Source of the DNA: Erythrobacter rubeus
Lineage (GTDB): Bacteria > Pseudomonadota > Alphaproteobacteria > Sphingomonadales > Sphingomonadaceae
Reading direction: 5' to 3'
Length of the DNA stretch: 64,000 nucleotides
Assembly (NCBI RefSeq): GCF_014705715.1
Contig: NZ_JACXLC010000001.1
Coordinates: 2,970,429-3,034,428, forward strand
Shown here: in pieces, positions 42,765 through 51,076 of the stretch
How positions within the stretch are numbered: the stretch's first letter is position 1
Layout: each line of letters opens with the position of its first letter
Translations under genes and position numbers: made by a program
The notes under the pieces: generated by a model
The model's input: only the letters and a program-made list of their open reading frames with translations
The model's database searches: none
What the model was told of the DNA's origin: nothing

Positions 42765-43008
42765 GAGGTTGACCGCGCAATCCGATCGCCTAGCGGGCTT
42801 CGAGACTCTGCCCGCCGAGCCTTTGTCGGTTCGCATTCCGGTTGCGGTCAAGCTGACGGGTCTGAGCAGATCAAGGATTTACGAGTTCATAGAATCCGGT
42901 GAACTTGAGACGTTCAAGATCGGTGCCTCCACCTTCATTCCTTATGCCAGCCTGCGTGCTTTCATAGATTCCTATCGAACACGCGAAGAAGGAACTGATC
43001 CGGATTAG
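42754..43008 (+). CDS. excisionase/MerR-type helix-turn-helix protein
   Basis: DNA-binding protein of 84 residues. The winged HTH of the excisionase family is visible: VAVKLTGLSRSRIYEFIESG followed by ELETFKIGASTFIPYASLRA. It may help excision or regulate the transfer operon. The start at 42754 overlaps the DUF2274 gene by 11 bases. The gene closes the conjugation operon; phased repeat sites that it could recognise begin 78 bases downstream. Confidence 0.85.
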   Translation: MGRKRLTAQSDRLAGFETLPAEPLSVRIPVAVKLTGLSRSRIYEFIESGELETFKIGASTFIPYASLRAFIDSYRTREEGTDPD

Positions 43009-43701
43009 GTGCGTGCACTCACCAGTTGCCAACCGACCATCATCTGCGTCGTGTTTCGCCGTTCCATTTGCATGTCAGAGTTTCGAAAAATGATATTTCG
43101 CCAAACCGCTCTTAAAGAAATGACATTTCGTGCCGAGAAATGGTTTTTCGTGGGCTGGAAATCTGGAACGCAGTTCTCACGCCGAAACCGGCCGGGCCAT
43201 TGAAGCGCGCCGATAGCTTTTGGCCGATGCCACAAATGATTTCGCCAAACGCGCGCATCGACCTGCAAGCGAGTGATTGAGGAGGTATTTTGGCGGGTAT
43301 CGAGCTGTTCCTGTTTTCGAATAACACCGAAAAAACAGATTGATAGGCAAGATAATCTGGTCCGCTTTTGGCACCAGAGATTTAAGCTACTGAAATATAT
43401 AGTGAAAATGGGGTAATTTGAGGACTCTTATCGGTTCTCCAAATCACTGTCTCGGCTTGTCTTTTCCGTTCTCTTTCAGTGTCTAACGGTCTCTTGCCGC
43501 CAAGTATCTGGTTGTCCCGGATCGAACTAGCTTGAAATTCTTGCGGGCCTTTTCGCGGCCTTTTCAGAAAGCCACATTCCGAGGCCCGCAATCGCCTAGT
43601 TCGGCTCCCTGTTAAAGAAGGTTGATTGGATCGCATCTCGCCTGAGCGTCGTGTGTCGCGCGACGCTTGACAAATCAAGGCGTAATAGCTAGCGAGACCT
43701 C
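43009..43701. other. non-coding region with phased AAATGAT/TTTCG repeats
   Basis: About 690 bases between the HTH gene and higB without a credible gene. Related sites AAAAATGATATTTCG (43086-43100), GAAATGACATTTCG (43117-43130) and GAAATGGTTTTTCG (43137-43150) end exactly 30 and 20 bases apart, that is, on one helical face. A fourth copy AAATGATTTCGCCAAACGCG starts at 43234 and matches 43088-43109 closely. A copy of the dispersed motif is at 43359-43372. The repeats look like binding sites of a multimeric DNA-binding protein. Confidence 0.55.
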
Positions 43702-43992
43702 ATGGAAATCGAATCCATTAGGCACAAAGGCCTGCGCCGCTTCTTCGAAACCGGCAATCCTAAGGGCTTGGTGGGTGATGTCGGAAGGTTGCGCAAGATG
43801 CTCGCCTTCATCGATGCAGCCGAAAGCATGGATGAGTTGTTTGTGCCGCCCAATTTCGGTCTCCATGAACTTGTAGGAGACCGAAAAGGTACTTGGTCGA
43901 TGACGGTAACGCGCAACTGGCGCCTGACATTCAGACTGAATGAGCAAGGCGCGTTGATTGATATGGATATGGAGGATTATCATGGCGCTTAA
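43702..43992 (+). CDS. higB: HigB-type toxin (RelE/ParE superfamily)
   Basis: Ribosome-dependent mRNA endoribonuclease toxin of 96 residues. The family pattern is visible: IRHKGLRRFFETGNPKGL at the start, LHELVGDRKGTWSMTVTRNW and RLTFRL near the end, then DMDMEDYHG. As in other higBA operons the toxin gene comes first and the antitoxin overlaps its end. It probably contributes to maintenance of the neighbouring element. Confidence 0.9.
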   Translation: MEIESIRHKGLRRFFETGNPKGLVGDVGRLRKMLAFIDAAESMDELFVPPNFGLHELVGDRKGTWSMTVTRNWRLTFRLNEQGALIDMDMEDYHGA

Positions 43993-44284
43993 GATGCACC
44001 CATCGCTTGCAGTCCATGTCGGCGAATGGCTGAAGAGCGAAATTGTCGAGCCTGCCGGTGTCAGCGTAACCGATCTCGCTGCACACTTCGGTGTCTCGCG
44101 GCAGGCGCTGAGCACGCTGCTTAATGGCAATGCCAGTCTCTCTGCCGATATGGCGATCCGCTTCGAGAAGGCCTTCGGGGTTAAAGCTGATACCTTGCTG
44201 CGGATGCAGACAGCCTATGAGCTCGCACAAGCCAGAGCGCATGAGGACGATATCAAGGTCAGGAAGTTTGCAGAGGCTGCTTGA
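43982..44284 (+). CDS. higA: HigA-type antitoxin
   Basis: HTH antitoxin of 100 residues that neutralises HigB and represses the operon. The HTH is VTDLAAHFGVSRQALSTLLN, followed by GNASLSADMAIRFEKAFGVK. I chose the ATG at 43982 (MALKMHPSLAVHVGEW), which overlaps the toxin gene by 11 bases; an earlier start at 43958 adds unrelated residues. The stretch to the next gene (44285-44478) holds only a weak frame and no named feature. Confidence 0.9.
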   Translation: MALKMHPSLAVHVGEWLKSEIVEPAGVSVTDLAAHFGVSRQALSTLLNGNASLSADMAIRFEKAFGVKADTLLRMQTAYELAQARAHEDDIKVRKFAEAA

Positions 44285-44478
44285 AAGCCGCCAATTTTGC
44301 GCTGCCCAACGTGGAGCAGAAGCTCATCGAACTCCAGGGCCAGTTTTACCCGCCTAATATTTTGAATGGCAGGAAATGGGCCGCAAGCGGTCGGTCCGGT
44401 TTTGGTAGCCAAATCGGGAAAAGCAGACGTCCAAATTTTGAAATTGATCGCGCAAATTTAGAACGTCTAATGTCACTC

Positions 44479-45738
44479 TTAGGAACAGTCCTTCGACGAC
44501 GGTTGTCCATGATTAGCCGAGCCTGAAAGGCGTCCATTCGCCTTGATAAGAAATGCCGCGAAAATCATCGAAATAACGATTGCACCGAGCAGGGGCTGGC
44601 CGATCGCTTCCGGGATGACGTTCTGCGAAAGCGCCAACGTCAATATGAGCAGCGCAAACTCGCCGCCATGCGCCAAGATCGCGCCGATCCGCGCGGCCAC
44701 TTCGACAGGTTCTCCGATCAGGCGCGCGAGGGCAAAGACCAGCAGACCCTTGCCGACGACAAGCGCGGCCACGAATCCAACGACCAGATCGGCTTTGGGA
44801 ACGATTATGGAAAGGTCGACGCGCAATCCCACCGAGACGAAGAACAGACCGAGCAGCACCGCACGAAACGGCGCGATATCGGCTTCGGCATCGTCCTTGA
44901 AGCGGGTCTCACCAAGGATCATTCCTGCGAGAAAGGCGCCAAGCGGCGGCGATAAGCCGATCTCATGCGCGGCCCAGGCCGCTCCGATGACGATGGTGAG
45001 CATGGCAAGCATGAAGAGCTCGCGAGAGCCGGTGCGATGGACCAGCGAGACAATTCCCAACAAAAGGCGCCGGCCGATCAGGAGCGCGGCGCCGAACGCG
45101 AGGACCGCGATGCCGAGCCTTGCACTCAACTCGTTCCAGACCCCCGCATCGATAGCGGCTATCGATTGCGCGGGTGTAGACAGTCCATAGGTGGCGATAT
45201 CGGCCCCGTCGTCGTGGCTGCTTCCGACCACGCCCAGCGCCGCAACGAGGACAAGGAATGGTAAGGTCGCCAGGTCCTGAAACAGGAGGGTCCCGACTGA
45301 TGCTCGCCCGTGGCGTGTATCGAGTTCGCCCTGGTCGGTGAGCTGGCGGATCGTGATCGCGGTCGACGACATCGCAACCGCCCCTCCAAGAAGCACCGCT
45401 GCCAGAAACGAAACCCCCGCTGTTAGCGCCAACCCGGCAACGATTGCGCTGGTGCAAAGTACCTGCAGGCCGCCGAGCCCAAGCACTGCACGGCGCGAGG
45501 CCAGAAGAACGGGTAGCGAAAATTCCAGGCCCACATAGAACATGAGGAAGACGATGCCGATCTCGGCGAGTAGCTCGAGCTCTGGGCTCGCTTCGAGCAG
45601 GCCAATTCCGGTGGGACCGATCATGAGCCCAACGAAGATGTATCCGATGAGCGTGGGTGCGCCGATGCGCTGCAACACCAGTGTGACGGCGAGACTTGCC
45701 GCAAGAAGCACAGTGACGATGGTGAGCAAGTCGGTCAT
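44479..45738 (-). CDS. KefB-type cation:proton antiporter (CPA2), without RCK domain
   Basis: Membrane antiporter of 419 residues with about 12 helices and the CPA2 core (GYIFVGLMIGPTGIGL, GLEFSLPVLLASRRAVLGLG, GGAVAMSSTAITIRQLTDQG and GAFLAGMILGETRF). It ends after the membrane domain, whereas KefB/KefC carry a cytosolic RCK/TrkA-N domain and are about 600 long, so gating by glutathione adducts is unlikely. It is the second gene of a coupled pair with the SLC13 gene (10-base gap). A kefB gene is also part of the heat-resistance locus of gammaproteobacteria. The ribosome binding site is weak, in line with coupling. Confidence 0.9.
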   Translation of the reverse strand: MTDLLTIVTVLLAASLAVTLVLQRIGAPTLIGYIFVGLMIGPTGIGLLEASPELELLAEIGIVFLMFYVGLEFSLPVLLASRRAVLGLGGLQVLCTSAIVAGLALTAGVSFLAAVLLGGAVAMSSTAITIRQLTDQGELDTRHGRASVGTLLFQDLATLPFLVLVAALGVVGSSHDDGADIATYGLSTPAQSIAAIDAGVWNELSARLGIAVLAFGAALLIGRRLLLGIVSLVHRTGSRELFMLAMLTIVIGAAWAAHEIGLSPPLGAFLAGMILGETRFKDDAEADIAPFRAVLLGLFFVSVGLRVDLSIIVPKADLVVGFVAALVVGKGLLVFALARLIGEPVEVAARIGAILAHGGEFALLILTLALSQNVIPEAIGQPLLGAIVISMIFAAFLIKANGRLSGSANHGQPSSKDCS

Positions 45739-45748
45739 CGGCAGGCTC

Positions 45749-47542
45749 TCACACGTAAATCCACCAGATGGTGACGCATGTGGCGAGGCCTACGACGACA
45801 TTCATGGGCAGGCCGATCTTGAGGAAGTCGACGAACCGGTATCCGCCCGTCGCATAAACGATCGTGTTGGTCTGGTACCCGATCGGCGTGGCGAAGCTAG
45901 CTGAGGCGGCGAACATGACCACCAGCAATAGCGCGCGGGTATCCACCCCGACGCTGTTTGCGAGGTCGATGACGATAGGCGTCATGATAACGGCAACCGC
46001 GTTGTTGGTGACCACCTCGGTCAGAAACGAGGTGAGCGCGTAGACGAGGATTAGCACCAGGAATATCGGGAGAACGGTGAGCGCAGGTTGGACGGCGTCG
46101 ACGATCAGGTCGACGGTGCCAGCGCCTTGTAGCCCGAGCCCGATCGCGAGCATTCCGAAGATGAGGACGATCACATTGCCCTCGATAGCGTGCCAGGCTT
46201 CTTCGGGATCGATGCAGCGCGTGACGAGAACGAGCGTAACGCCAAGAATGGCCAGCAGGTCGATGGGCGCGACCTGAAATGCCGCGAGAGCAATAATCGC
46301 GAACATCGTCGCGATCGCAATCGGCGCCTTGTACCGGCGATAGGGCCTGATATCGGGTTCATCGATATCGATGAGATTGACGTTGTCGCGAATGTCTGCC
46401 GCTGCTTCTGGCGGGCAGCGGATCAGGAATTGGTCGGCGGGGCGGACGCGGACGGTTTCGAGTGTGGGGCCGGGCAGGTGCCGCGAACGCGAAACTCCAA
46501 GAACTCGCGCGCCGCTGCGGTTGAGAAACGGAATATCCGTTAGGCGCTGGCCTATGGCGGGATGAGATGGCCCGATAGACGCTTCGACGATCCGATCGTC
46601 GGGCGAATTGGCAATCTCGCGCTTGGCAAGACCGAGATCGGCATCGAGCTCCTCGCTCAACCCCAGTAATTCTGCCTGGTCCGCAGCGACAACCAGTTCG
46701 TCGCCTGCAGCGAGTTCGAACGTCGTATCAGGATTGCGAGTGAGGTGACCACTTCTTCTGATGGCGAGCAGCCGAACACCGGAGCGCTGCAATGCGCCGA
46801 TATTTTCAAGTTTCCGCCCAACCCAGGAACTAATCGAGCGCACACGAATGCGGGTCAAATACCGTTCCTCGATCGGCCGACCGCCAGCACGATCCATGGG
46901 TCCATCGCTATCAGGGAGGAGGTAACGGCCGAGAAGAAGCAGCGTACCGATACCGGCTCCCGCAGCGATAAGCCCGATGCCCGTCAGTTCGAATATCCCG
47001 AACGGTGCCTCTCCCGCGCGCTGCGCCACGCCATCGACGATCAGATTGGTCGAACTCCCGAGCAGGGTCAGCGAGCCGCCCATGATCGAGAGGTATGAGA
47101 GCGGAATAAGCAGTCGCTGCGCGCTCGATCCGGCGACGGCGGCGATCCGCCGCACGATTGGCGCAAGAACGATGACCACCGGTGTGTTGTTCACGAGCGC
47201 CGATGCAAAGAAGGTGCCGCCGAGAAGCTCGGAAATCGACCGTTTAGGTGTGCGTTCAGCGCGCCGCGTTGCGATACTGGCCAGAGCTTCGATTACACCC
47301 GTGCGGACAAGCGCAGCCGAAAGGACAAACATCGCTCCAATAGTGAGCGGTGCAGGGTTGCCGAACACGGCCTGGAGTTCGCTGCGTGGCAGATAACCGA
47401 GTGCGAGCATCACGCTCGCTCCGACAAGAGATATCGTCACCGGTGCCAGTCGTTCGGATATGAAGGCAGCAAAGACGAGCGCCAATATTACGAACCCGAT
47501 CCAGGCCGAATTGCTCTCCACAAAGACGCTCAGTGCTGTCAT
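45749..47542 (-). CDS. SLC13-family permease with two TrkA-C domains
   Basis: Transporter of about 597 residues. Hydrophobic helices at both ends have the CitMHS/SLC13 signature (FFASALVNNTPVVIVLAPIV, LSIMGGSLTLLGSSTNLIVD and NNAVAVIMTPIVIDLANSVG). The middle 200 residues contain two TrkA-C-like regulatory domains (RIRVRSISSWVGRKLENIGA and RVRPADQFLIRC). Substrates in the family are anions such as sulfate or dicarboxylates; the specific one is unknown. The start at 47542 has a weak GAGAAGAG site; ATG 47569 is an alternative. It leads a two-gene unit with the antiporter. Confidence 0.88.
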   Translation of the reverse strand: MTALSVFVESNSAWIGFVILALVFAAFISERLAPVTISLVGASVMLALGYLPRSELQAVFGNPAPLTIGAMFVLSAALVRTGVIEALASIATRRAERTPKRSISELLGGTFFASALVNNTPVVIVLAPIVRRIAAVAGSSAQRLLIPLSYLSIMGGSLTLLGSSTNLIVDGVAQRAGEAPFGIFELTGIGLIAAGAGIGTLLLLGRYLLPDSDGPMDRAGGRPIEERYLTRIRVRSISSWVGRKLENIGALQRSGVRLLAIRRSGHLTRNPDTTFELAAGDELVVAADQAELLGLSEELDADLGLAKREIANSPDDRIVEASIGPSHPAIGQRLTDIPFLNRSGARVLGVSRSRHLPGPTLETVRVRPADQFLIRCPPEAAADIRDNVNLIDIDEPDIRPYRRYKAPIAIATMFAIIALAAFQVAPIDLLAILGVTLVLVTRCIDPEEAWHAIEGNVIVLIFGMLAIGLGLQGAGTVDLIVDAVQPALTVLPIFLVLILVYALTSFLTEVVTNNAVAVIMTPIVIDLANSVGVDTRALLLVVMFAASASFATPIGYQTNTIVYATGGYRFVDFLKIGLPMNVVVGLATCVTIWWIYV

Positions 47543-47646
47543 TCGTTTCTGCTCTTCTCTACTGCCCATTCCGCGTCGCTCATAGGAACAATTTCAGTGC
47601 CTAGTGCGTCGAATCATCGGACCTGAAAAGCTCCAGAGACAAGAGG

Positions 47647-47961
47647 ATGACACGCACCGATAAGGCAGGATTGGGGCACAATCTTCCGCCCCGTCACCCG
47701 AAACAACCCGGCACCAATCTTGCAGCCAGCGAGATCCCGGCGGCGCGCATCTACCGAGAGCCCAAATCCGTGATGCAAGGCGGCTCCCGCAAACGGCCAT
47801 GGGTGCTCGAATTTCCAGCTTCCCGCCCCTTGACCGCGGATCCGCTTACCGGATGGACGCGCACTGATGACCCTTTCCGGCATATCCGGCTAACCTTCCC
47901 TGATCGAGACAGCGCTGTAGGGTTCGCGGAGAGACAGGATTGGGATTACACAGTGCGCTAG
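47647..47961 (+). CDS. NDUFS4-like ETC complex I subunit family protein
   Basis: Protein of 104 residues. After a non-conserved N-terminus it follows the NDUFS4 pattern: ARIYREPKSVMQGGSRKRPWVLEF then DPLTGWTRTDDPFRHIRLTF and AVGFAERQDWDYTV. In mitochondria NDUFS4 stabilises complex I; alphaproteobacteria have a similar gene elsewhere. Here it stands alone, divergent from the transporters and next to stress genes, so it may be an accessory or imported copy. The start is uncertain because GAGG directly abuts the ATG. Confidence 0.75.
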   Translation: MTRTDKAGLGHNLPPRHPKQPGTNLAASEIPAARIYREPKSVMQGGSRKRPWVLEFPASRPLTADPLTGWTRTDDPFRHIRLTFPDRDSAVGFAERQDWDYTVR

Positions 47962-47996
47962 ACCAAAGCGGCAATTCGAAACCCTTAAGTTGAGAA

Positions 47997-48025
47997 AGGA
48001 GCGACCGGAGTTCCCGGCCGCTCCT
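47997..48025. terminator. hairpin between convergent genes, probable shared terminator
   Basis: AGGAGCG (47997-48003) pairs with CGCTCCT (48019-48025); after one mismatch CCGG pairs with CCGG further in. It lies between the NDUFS4-like gene and the hsp20 stop and could end both transcripts. Confidence 0.5.
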
Positions 48026-48036
48026 CTTCAGGCCTG

Positions 48037-48537
48037 TCAGTGGCGCGTTTCCTGATTGATAGGAATACGCCGCCCCGACAGCGACTTCTGCTCATCATGC
48101 GGCAGATGGATCCTGAGGACGCCGTCGCGGAACTCCGCGCTCACCTTGTCCTCCTGGATGCCCTGCGGCAGGCTCATCCGACGCTCGAAGCGGCCGTAGA
48201 AGCGTTCGGAATATCCGCTTGCTTCATCGCCGTCCTCGGAGCGTCGCTCTCCGCGAATGACCAGCATGCCGTCATCGAGCGAGAGCTCGACATCGTCTTC
48301 CGACATGCCCGGGACCTCTGCGGTCACGAGTAATTCGCCGTCCTTGCGGCGCACTTCGATATTGGGCCAGCTTGGCGTCGATGCGAAACTGGGCAGCCCG
48401 AACGAGCCAAAGGCCTGGTCGAACAGCCGGTCGATATCACTTCGCAGCGTCGAGACCGGGTCGCTGCGTTCGTCTCGCCGAGCGACCGGAAGACGCTCTT
48501 CATTGCGAGACCATGGAATCAAGTCACGTACATTCAT
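48037..48537 (-). CDS. Hsp20 / small heat-shock protein (first copy)
   Basis: Cytoplasmic holdase chaperone of 166 residues. The alpha-crystallin domain runs from about residue 58 (WPNIEVRRKDGELLVTAEVP) to 150 (EFRDGVLRIHLPHDEQKS), and the tail RRIPIN carries the I-x-I oligomerisation motif. The N-terminal IPWSRNEERLPVARRDERSD is typical of IbpA-like chaperones in stress islands. AAAGGAGAAGAAG precedes the ATG. It is the last of four minus-strand stress genes. Confidence 0.93.
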   Translation of the reverse strand: MNVRDLIPWSRNEERLPVARRDERSDPVSTLRSDIDRLFDQAFGSFGLPSFASTPSWPNIEVRRKDGELLVTAEVPGMSEDDVELSLDDGMLVIRGERRSEDGDEASGYSERFYGRFERRMSLPQGIQEDKVSAEFRDGVLRIHLPHDEQKSLSGRRIPINQETRH

Positions 48538-48564
48538 CTTCTTCTCCTTTCACTTCGCGTTACA

Positions 48565-48612
48565 AACGAGGGTGAGGGATGCCGCCTGGAGGTTGTGCGA
48601 ACACCCCTCGTT
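48565..48612 (-). promoter_or_regulatory. inverted repeat in the leader of the first hsp20 gene
   Basis: AACGAGGG (48565-48572) pairs with CCCTCGTT (48605-48612). The stem lies 28 bases upstream of the ATG, between it and the hdeD gene, and could be an attenuator, terminator or thermosensor. Confidence 0.4.
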
Positions 48613-48666
48613 GGATGCCGACACAATCGGTGCCGGCAAACTGAGGTCGTGTCATCGCCTTTCTAT

Positions 48667-49356
48667 TCAGGCTGGCGAAGCCGCATGCTCTTTGCCGTTT
48701 CTTCCATCCTTGTCGGCTCGATCCCGGGCGCGCTGATATTCGCGCAGCCGGAAACCAAGCGCTCCTAAGATGGCGGCCGCGCACAGCGCATAGCCTCCGA
48801 TCAGGAAGCCTGCCGCGACAATCGTCGTCTCGATATTCAGCGCGATCAAAACCATCACGCCGATACCGAGCAGGATGGAGAGAAGGCCGCTGGTTGCCAG
48901 CAGCCATTCATTCTCGATCTCGCGGCGCAAGCGAATGGCGGCATACATTTCAAGACCGCCAGTCAGGATCGCCCAGGCTGCAACCAGCGCAATCGTCGCC
49001 AACGCGTAGGCGAAGGTCGCTGCGAACGGCATCGCTGCAATAATGATACCCGCACCAAGCCCGAGCAGGCCGCGCAGGATGTACATTCCCCAGCGGTCCT
49101 CCTTTGATCGCGCGCCCTTGATCCCGGTGATGAGCGAGAAAATCCCATCGACCGCCGCAAAGGCCGCGAACACGAGGGTGAAGGCGAAGACCGCGCTGGT
49201 CGGGAAAACGAAGGCCGCGACCGCCAGAGCGAGGCACAGCGCGGCGCGTAGCATGAACCAGCCCCAGTTTGTGGCTGGAACATATGCAGGGGTATCTGCC
49301 ACATGGAGATCGCCACGGGCGAGATCGCAGGGTGTCGTCGTCGAAAAAAGCATCAT
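48667..49356 (-). CDS. hdeD: HdeD family acid-resistance membrane protein
   Basis: Membrane protein of 229 residues with about six helices in three repeats (RAALCLALAVAAFVFPTSAV, RGLLGLGAGIIIAAMPFAAT, LLATSGLLSILLGIGVMVLI) and short charged loops such as GIKGARSKEDRWG, the HdeD/DUF308 pattern. In E. coli HdeD aids acid resistance at high cell density; in stress-tolerance islands it accompanies hsp20 and yfdX. AAAGGAGGAT lies just before the tandem ATGs. Its upstream gene is yfdX, 56 bases away. Confidence 0.9.
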   Translation of the reverse strand: MMLFSTTTPCDLARGDLHVADTPAYVPATNWGWFMLRAALCLALAVAAFVFPTSAVFAFTLVFAAFAAVDGIFSLITGIKGARSKEDRWGMYILRGLLGLGAGIIIAAMPFAATFAYALATIALVAAWAILTGGLEMYAAIRLRREIENEWLLATSGLLSILLGIGVMVLIALNIETTIVAAGFLIGGYALCAAAILGALGFRLREYQRARDRADKDGRNGKEHAASPA

Positions 49357-49377
49357 ATCCTCCTTTCGAAGGTCTGA

Positions 49378-49401
49378 TGCGGTCGGACCGTGCCGACCGC
49401 A
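49378..49401 (-). promoter_or_regulatory. hairpin in the leader of hdeD
   Basis: TGCGGTCGG (49378-49386) pairs perfectly with CCGACCGCA (49393-49401) across six bases. It sits between the yfdX stop and the hdeD ribosome binding site. Confidence 0.5.
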
Positions 49402-49411
49402 CCGTCCTTGG

Positions 49412-50332
49412 TTACGTCGTCAGACGGTCCTTCAACGAATTGAACTGCCGCTCGATGGAATCGAAGAGGCTGTCTGATTCCTCGCCCGCTTCGATCTGCT
49501 CTTCGAGCTGCTCAATATCGTCGTCGAGTTCGTCGCGTGCATCACCCGCCTCGTAGCCGAGCGCTTCGGCCATTTCGAGCTGGGTGCGCGCGGCACCGAG
49601 ATGCGTGGCAATTTGGTCCTTCTGTTCGTCGGAAAGGGTCGTTACTCCGCCCGCTTCGTCCAGAAGCGCACGCGCCGCATCGACGCTGGCTTCAGCGCGG
49701 AGCATCGGCAGAGGCACGGTTGCTTCGGTCACAACGATTGTCGAGAGCGCCGTATTCAGCGTGCGCACCGCAAGCTCCTCCTCTCCGCGATCGAGCTGCG
49801 CTGCGGCGAGCTTGATTGCATCGGGATAGGTGAGCAGCGGCAGGTTGGCCGTGCGGATCACGATTTCGCTAGCAAGACCGGCAATCAGGCGGCGCGCTTC
49901 CTGCAGGCGCCCCTCATCGGTCAATTCCTCGATCTCGTCGCGCAGTTCCCTCACCGCTTCGGGCGTGGTGAGAACATCGCGCTCGACGATCGAGACATCG
50001 ACCGGCGCTAGCGACAGGCCGGGATCACGTGCCAGGATGAGTTCGAGCTTACCGGTCGCGACTGCGAGGGCATCGAGCGCTTCCTGTGTGTTCTCTTCTT
50101 CGAGAGCCGTGATCGCCTTCTGCGTCTCGCTCAACGCTTCGGTTGCTTCTGCAAGCAGCTGGGCGCGGCGCTCGGAGATAGTCTTATCGGTTTGCGCCTG
50201 AACATCGGCCTCCACTTCCTCGGTGGTTTCGACCGGTTCGATTTCGGTTTCGGCTTCCTGAGCGCACGCGGCGGTCGGGAAGGCCAGTGACAGAGCGGCT
50301 GTCGCCGCCAAGAGTTTCGATTTGCGCAGCAT
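49412..50332 (-). CDS. yfdX: YfdX family periplasmic protein
   Basis: Secreted protein of 306 residues. The signal peptide (LAATAALSLAFPTAACA) is followed by a strongly acidic, helical region and the YfdX core TANLPLLTYPDAIKLAAAQL and TALSTIVVTEATVPLPMLRA. YfdX proteins are periplasmic chaperone-like proteins; two copies occur in the enterobacterial heat-resistance locus. AAAGGAGGATACCC precedes the ATG. The C-terminal part (DDDIEQLEEQIEAGEESD) is unusually acidic. Confidence 0.87.
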   Translation of the reverse strand: MLRKSKLLAATAALSLAFPTAACAQEAETEIEPVETTEEVEADVQAQTDKTISERRAQLLAEATEALSETQKAITALEEENTQEALDALAVATGKLELILARDPGLSLAPVDVSIVERDVLTTPEAVRELRDEIEELTDEGRLQEARRLIAGLASEIVIRTANLPLLTYPDAIKLAAAQLDRGEEELAVRTLNTALSTIVVTEATVPLPMLRAEASVDAARALLDEAGGVTTLSDEQKDQIATHLGAARTQLEMAEALGYEAGDARDELDDDIEQLEEQIEAGEESDSLFDSIERQFNSLKDRLTT

Positions 50333-50360
50333 GGGTATCCTCCTTTCGTTCGCTGCAAAG

Positions 50361-50381
50361 GAGCGTCGTTCGCCGACGCTC
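50361..50381 (-). promoter_or_regulatory. hairpin in the leader of yfdX
   Basis: GAGCGTCG (50361-50368) pairs with CGACGCTC (50374-50381), 28 bases upstream of the start. Two more inverted repeats, CCCGGTCCGG/CCGGACCGGG (50454-50498) and GGGTG/CACCC (50496-50511), lie further up in the same gap, close to the hsp20 stop, and may end that transcript. Confidence 0.5.
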
Positions 50382-50543
50382 TATCGAGCTGCATGGCGGG
50401 CGGGATCATCCAAATAGGGCGGAGGTCGCTGATCGTTCGCGCACCGCACATCGCCCGGTCCGGTCAGCCCGGCCCGCCATGCCCCCGTCCGGACCGGGTG
50501 CTGGTGCACCCGACCCGGCGAGGGTTAGCTCGATGGTCTGGGT

Positions 50544-51038
50544 TCAGGCCGCTTTCTTCTCGGCCTTGTCCTTCGACTTGCCGTCGGTGATCTGCGGCGC
50601 GTTGTCGTTGCCGCTTGCACCGATTTCGATCTTGCGCGGCTTCATCGCTTCGGGAACGACGCGCTCGAGCGAAAGCGTCAGCATGCCGTTCTCGTAGCTT
50701 GCATCCTGGACTTCGACATAGTCGGCCAGCTGGAACCGGCGCTCGAAAGCGCGCGTCGCGATACCGCGATGGATCACCTCGACGCCGTCTTCATCTTTCT
50801 CGGCCTTTTCGCCGGAGATGATAAGCTGGTTCTGCTGAGCGGTGATGTCGATCTCGTCCGGGCTGAAGCCAGCCACCGCGAGCGTGATGCGGTAGCTTTC
50901 TTCGCCTGTGCGGGCGATATCGAAAGGTGGATAGCCGTCCTGCGTATCGACGCGAGAGCTTCGCTCGAGCGCGTCGAACAGACGGTCGAAACCGACGGTG
51001 GAACGCCGGTAGGGAGTAAAATCAAATGCAGTTCTCAT
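50544..51038 (-). CDS. Hsp20 / IbpA-like small heat-shock protein (second copy)
   Basis: Holdase chaperone of 164 residues. It starts MRTAFDFTPYRRSTVGFDRL, the beginning typical of alphaproteobacterial IbpA, and has the alpha-crystallin domain YPPFDIARTGEESYRITLAV to YENGMLTLSLERVVPEAM, followed by RKIEIG and a Lys-rich tail. The ATG at 51038 has AAGGAGGATTTGG upstream; an earlier start at 51113 would place the leader hairpin inside the gene. It is the first gene of the four-gene minus-strand stress group and divergent from htpX. Confidence 0.93.
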   Translation of the reverse strand: MRTAFDFTPYRRSTVGFDRLFDALERSSRVDTQDGYPPFDIARTGEESYRITLAVAGFSPDEIDITAQQNQLIISGEKAEKDEDGVEVIHRGIATRAFERRFQLADYVEVQDASYENGMLTLSLERVVPEAMKPRKIEIGASGNDNAPQITDGKSKDKAEKKAA

Positions 51039-51076
51039 TTCCAAATCCTCCTTGTTGAGCAATCTGGGCACGAGAA

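Noticed and set aside
44281..44526. 81-residue frame after higA starting KAANFALPNVEQKLIEL
   Set aside because: It resembles a coding start for a few residues but then becomes uninformative and runs antisense into the antiporter gene; too weak to list.
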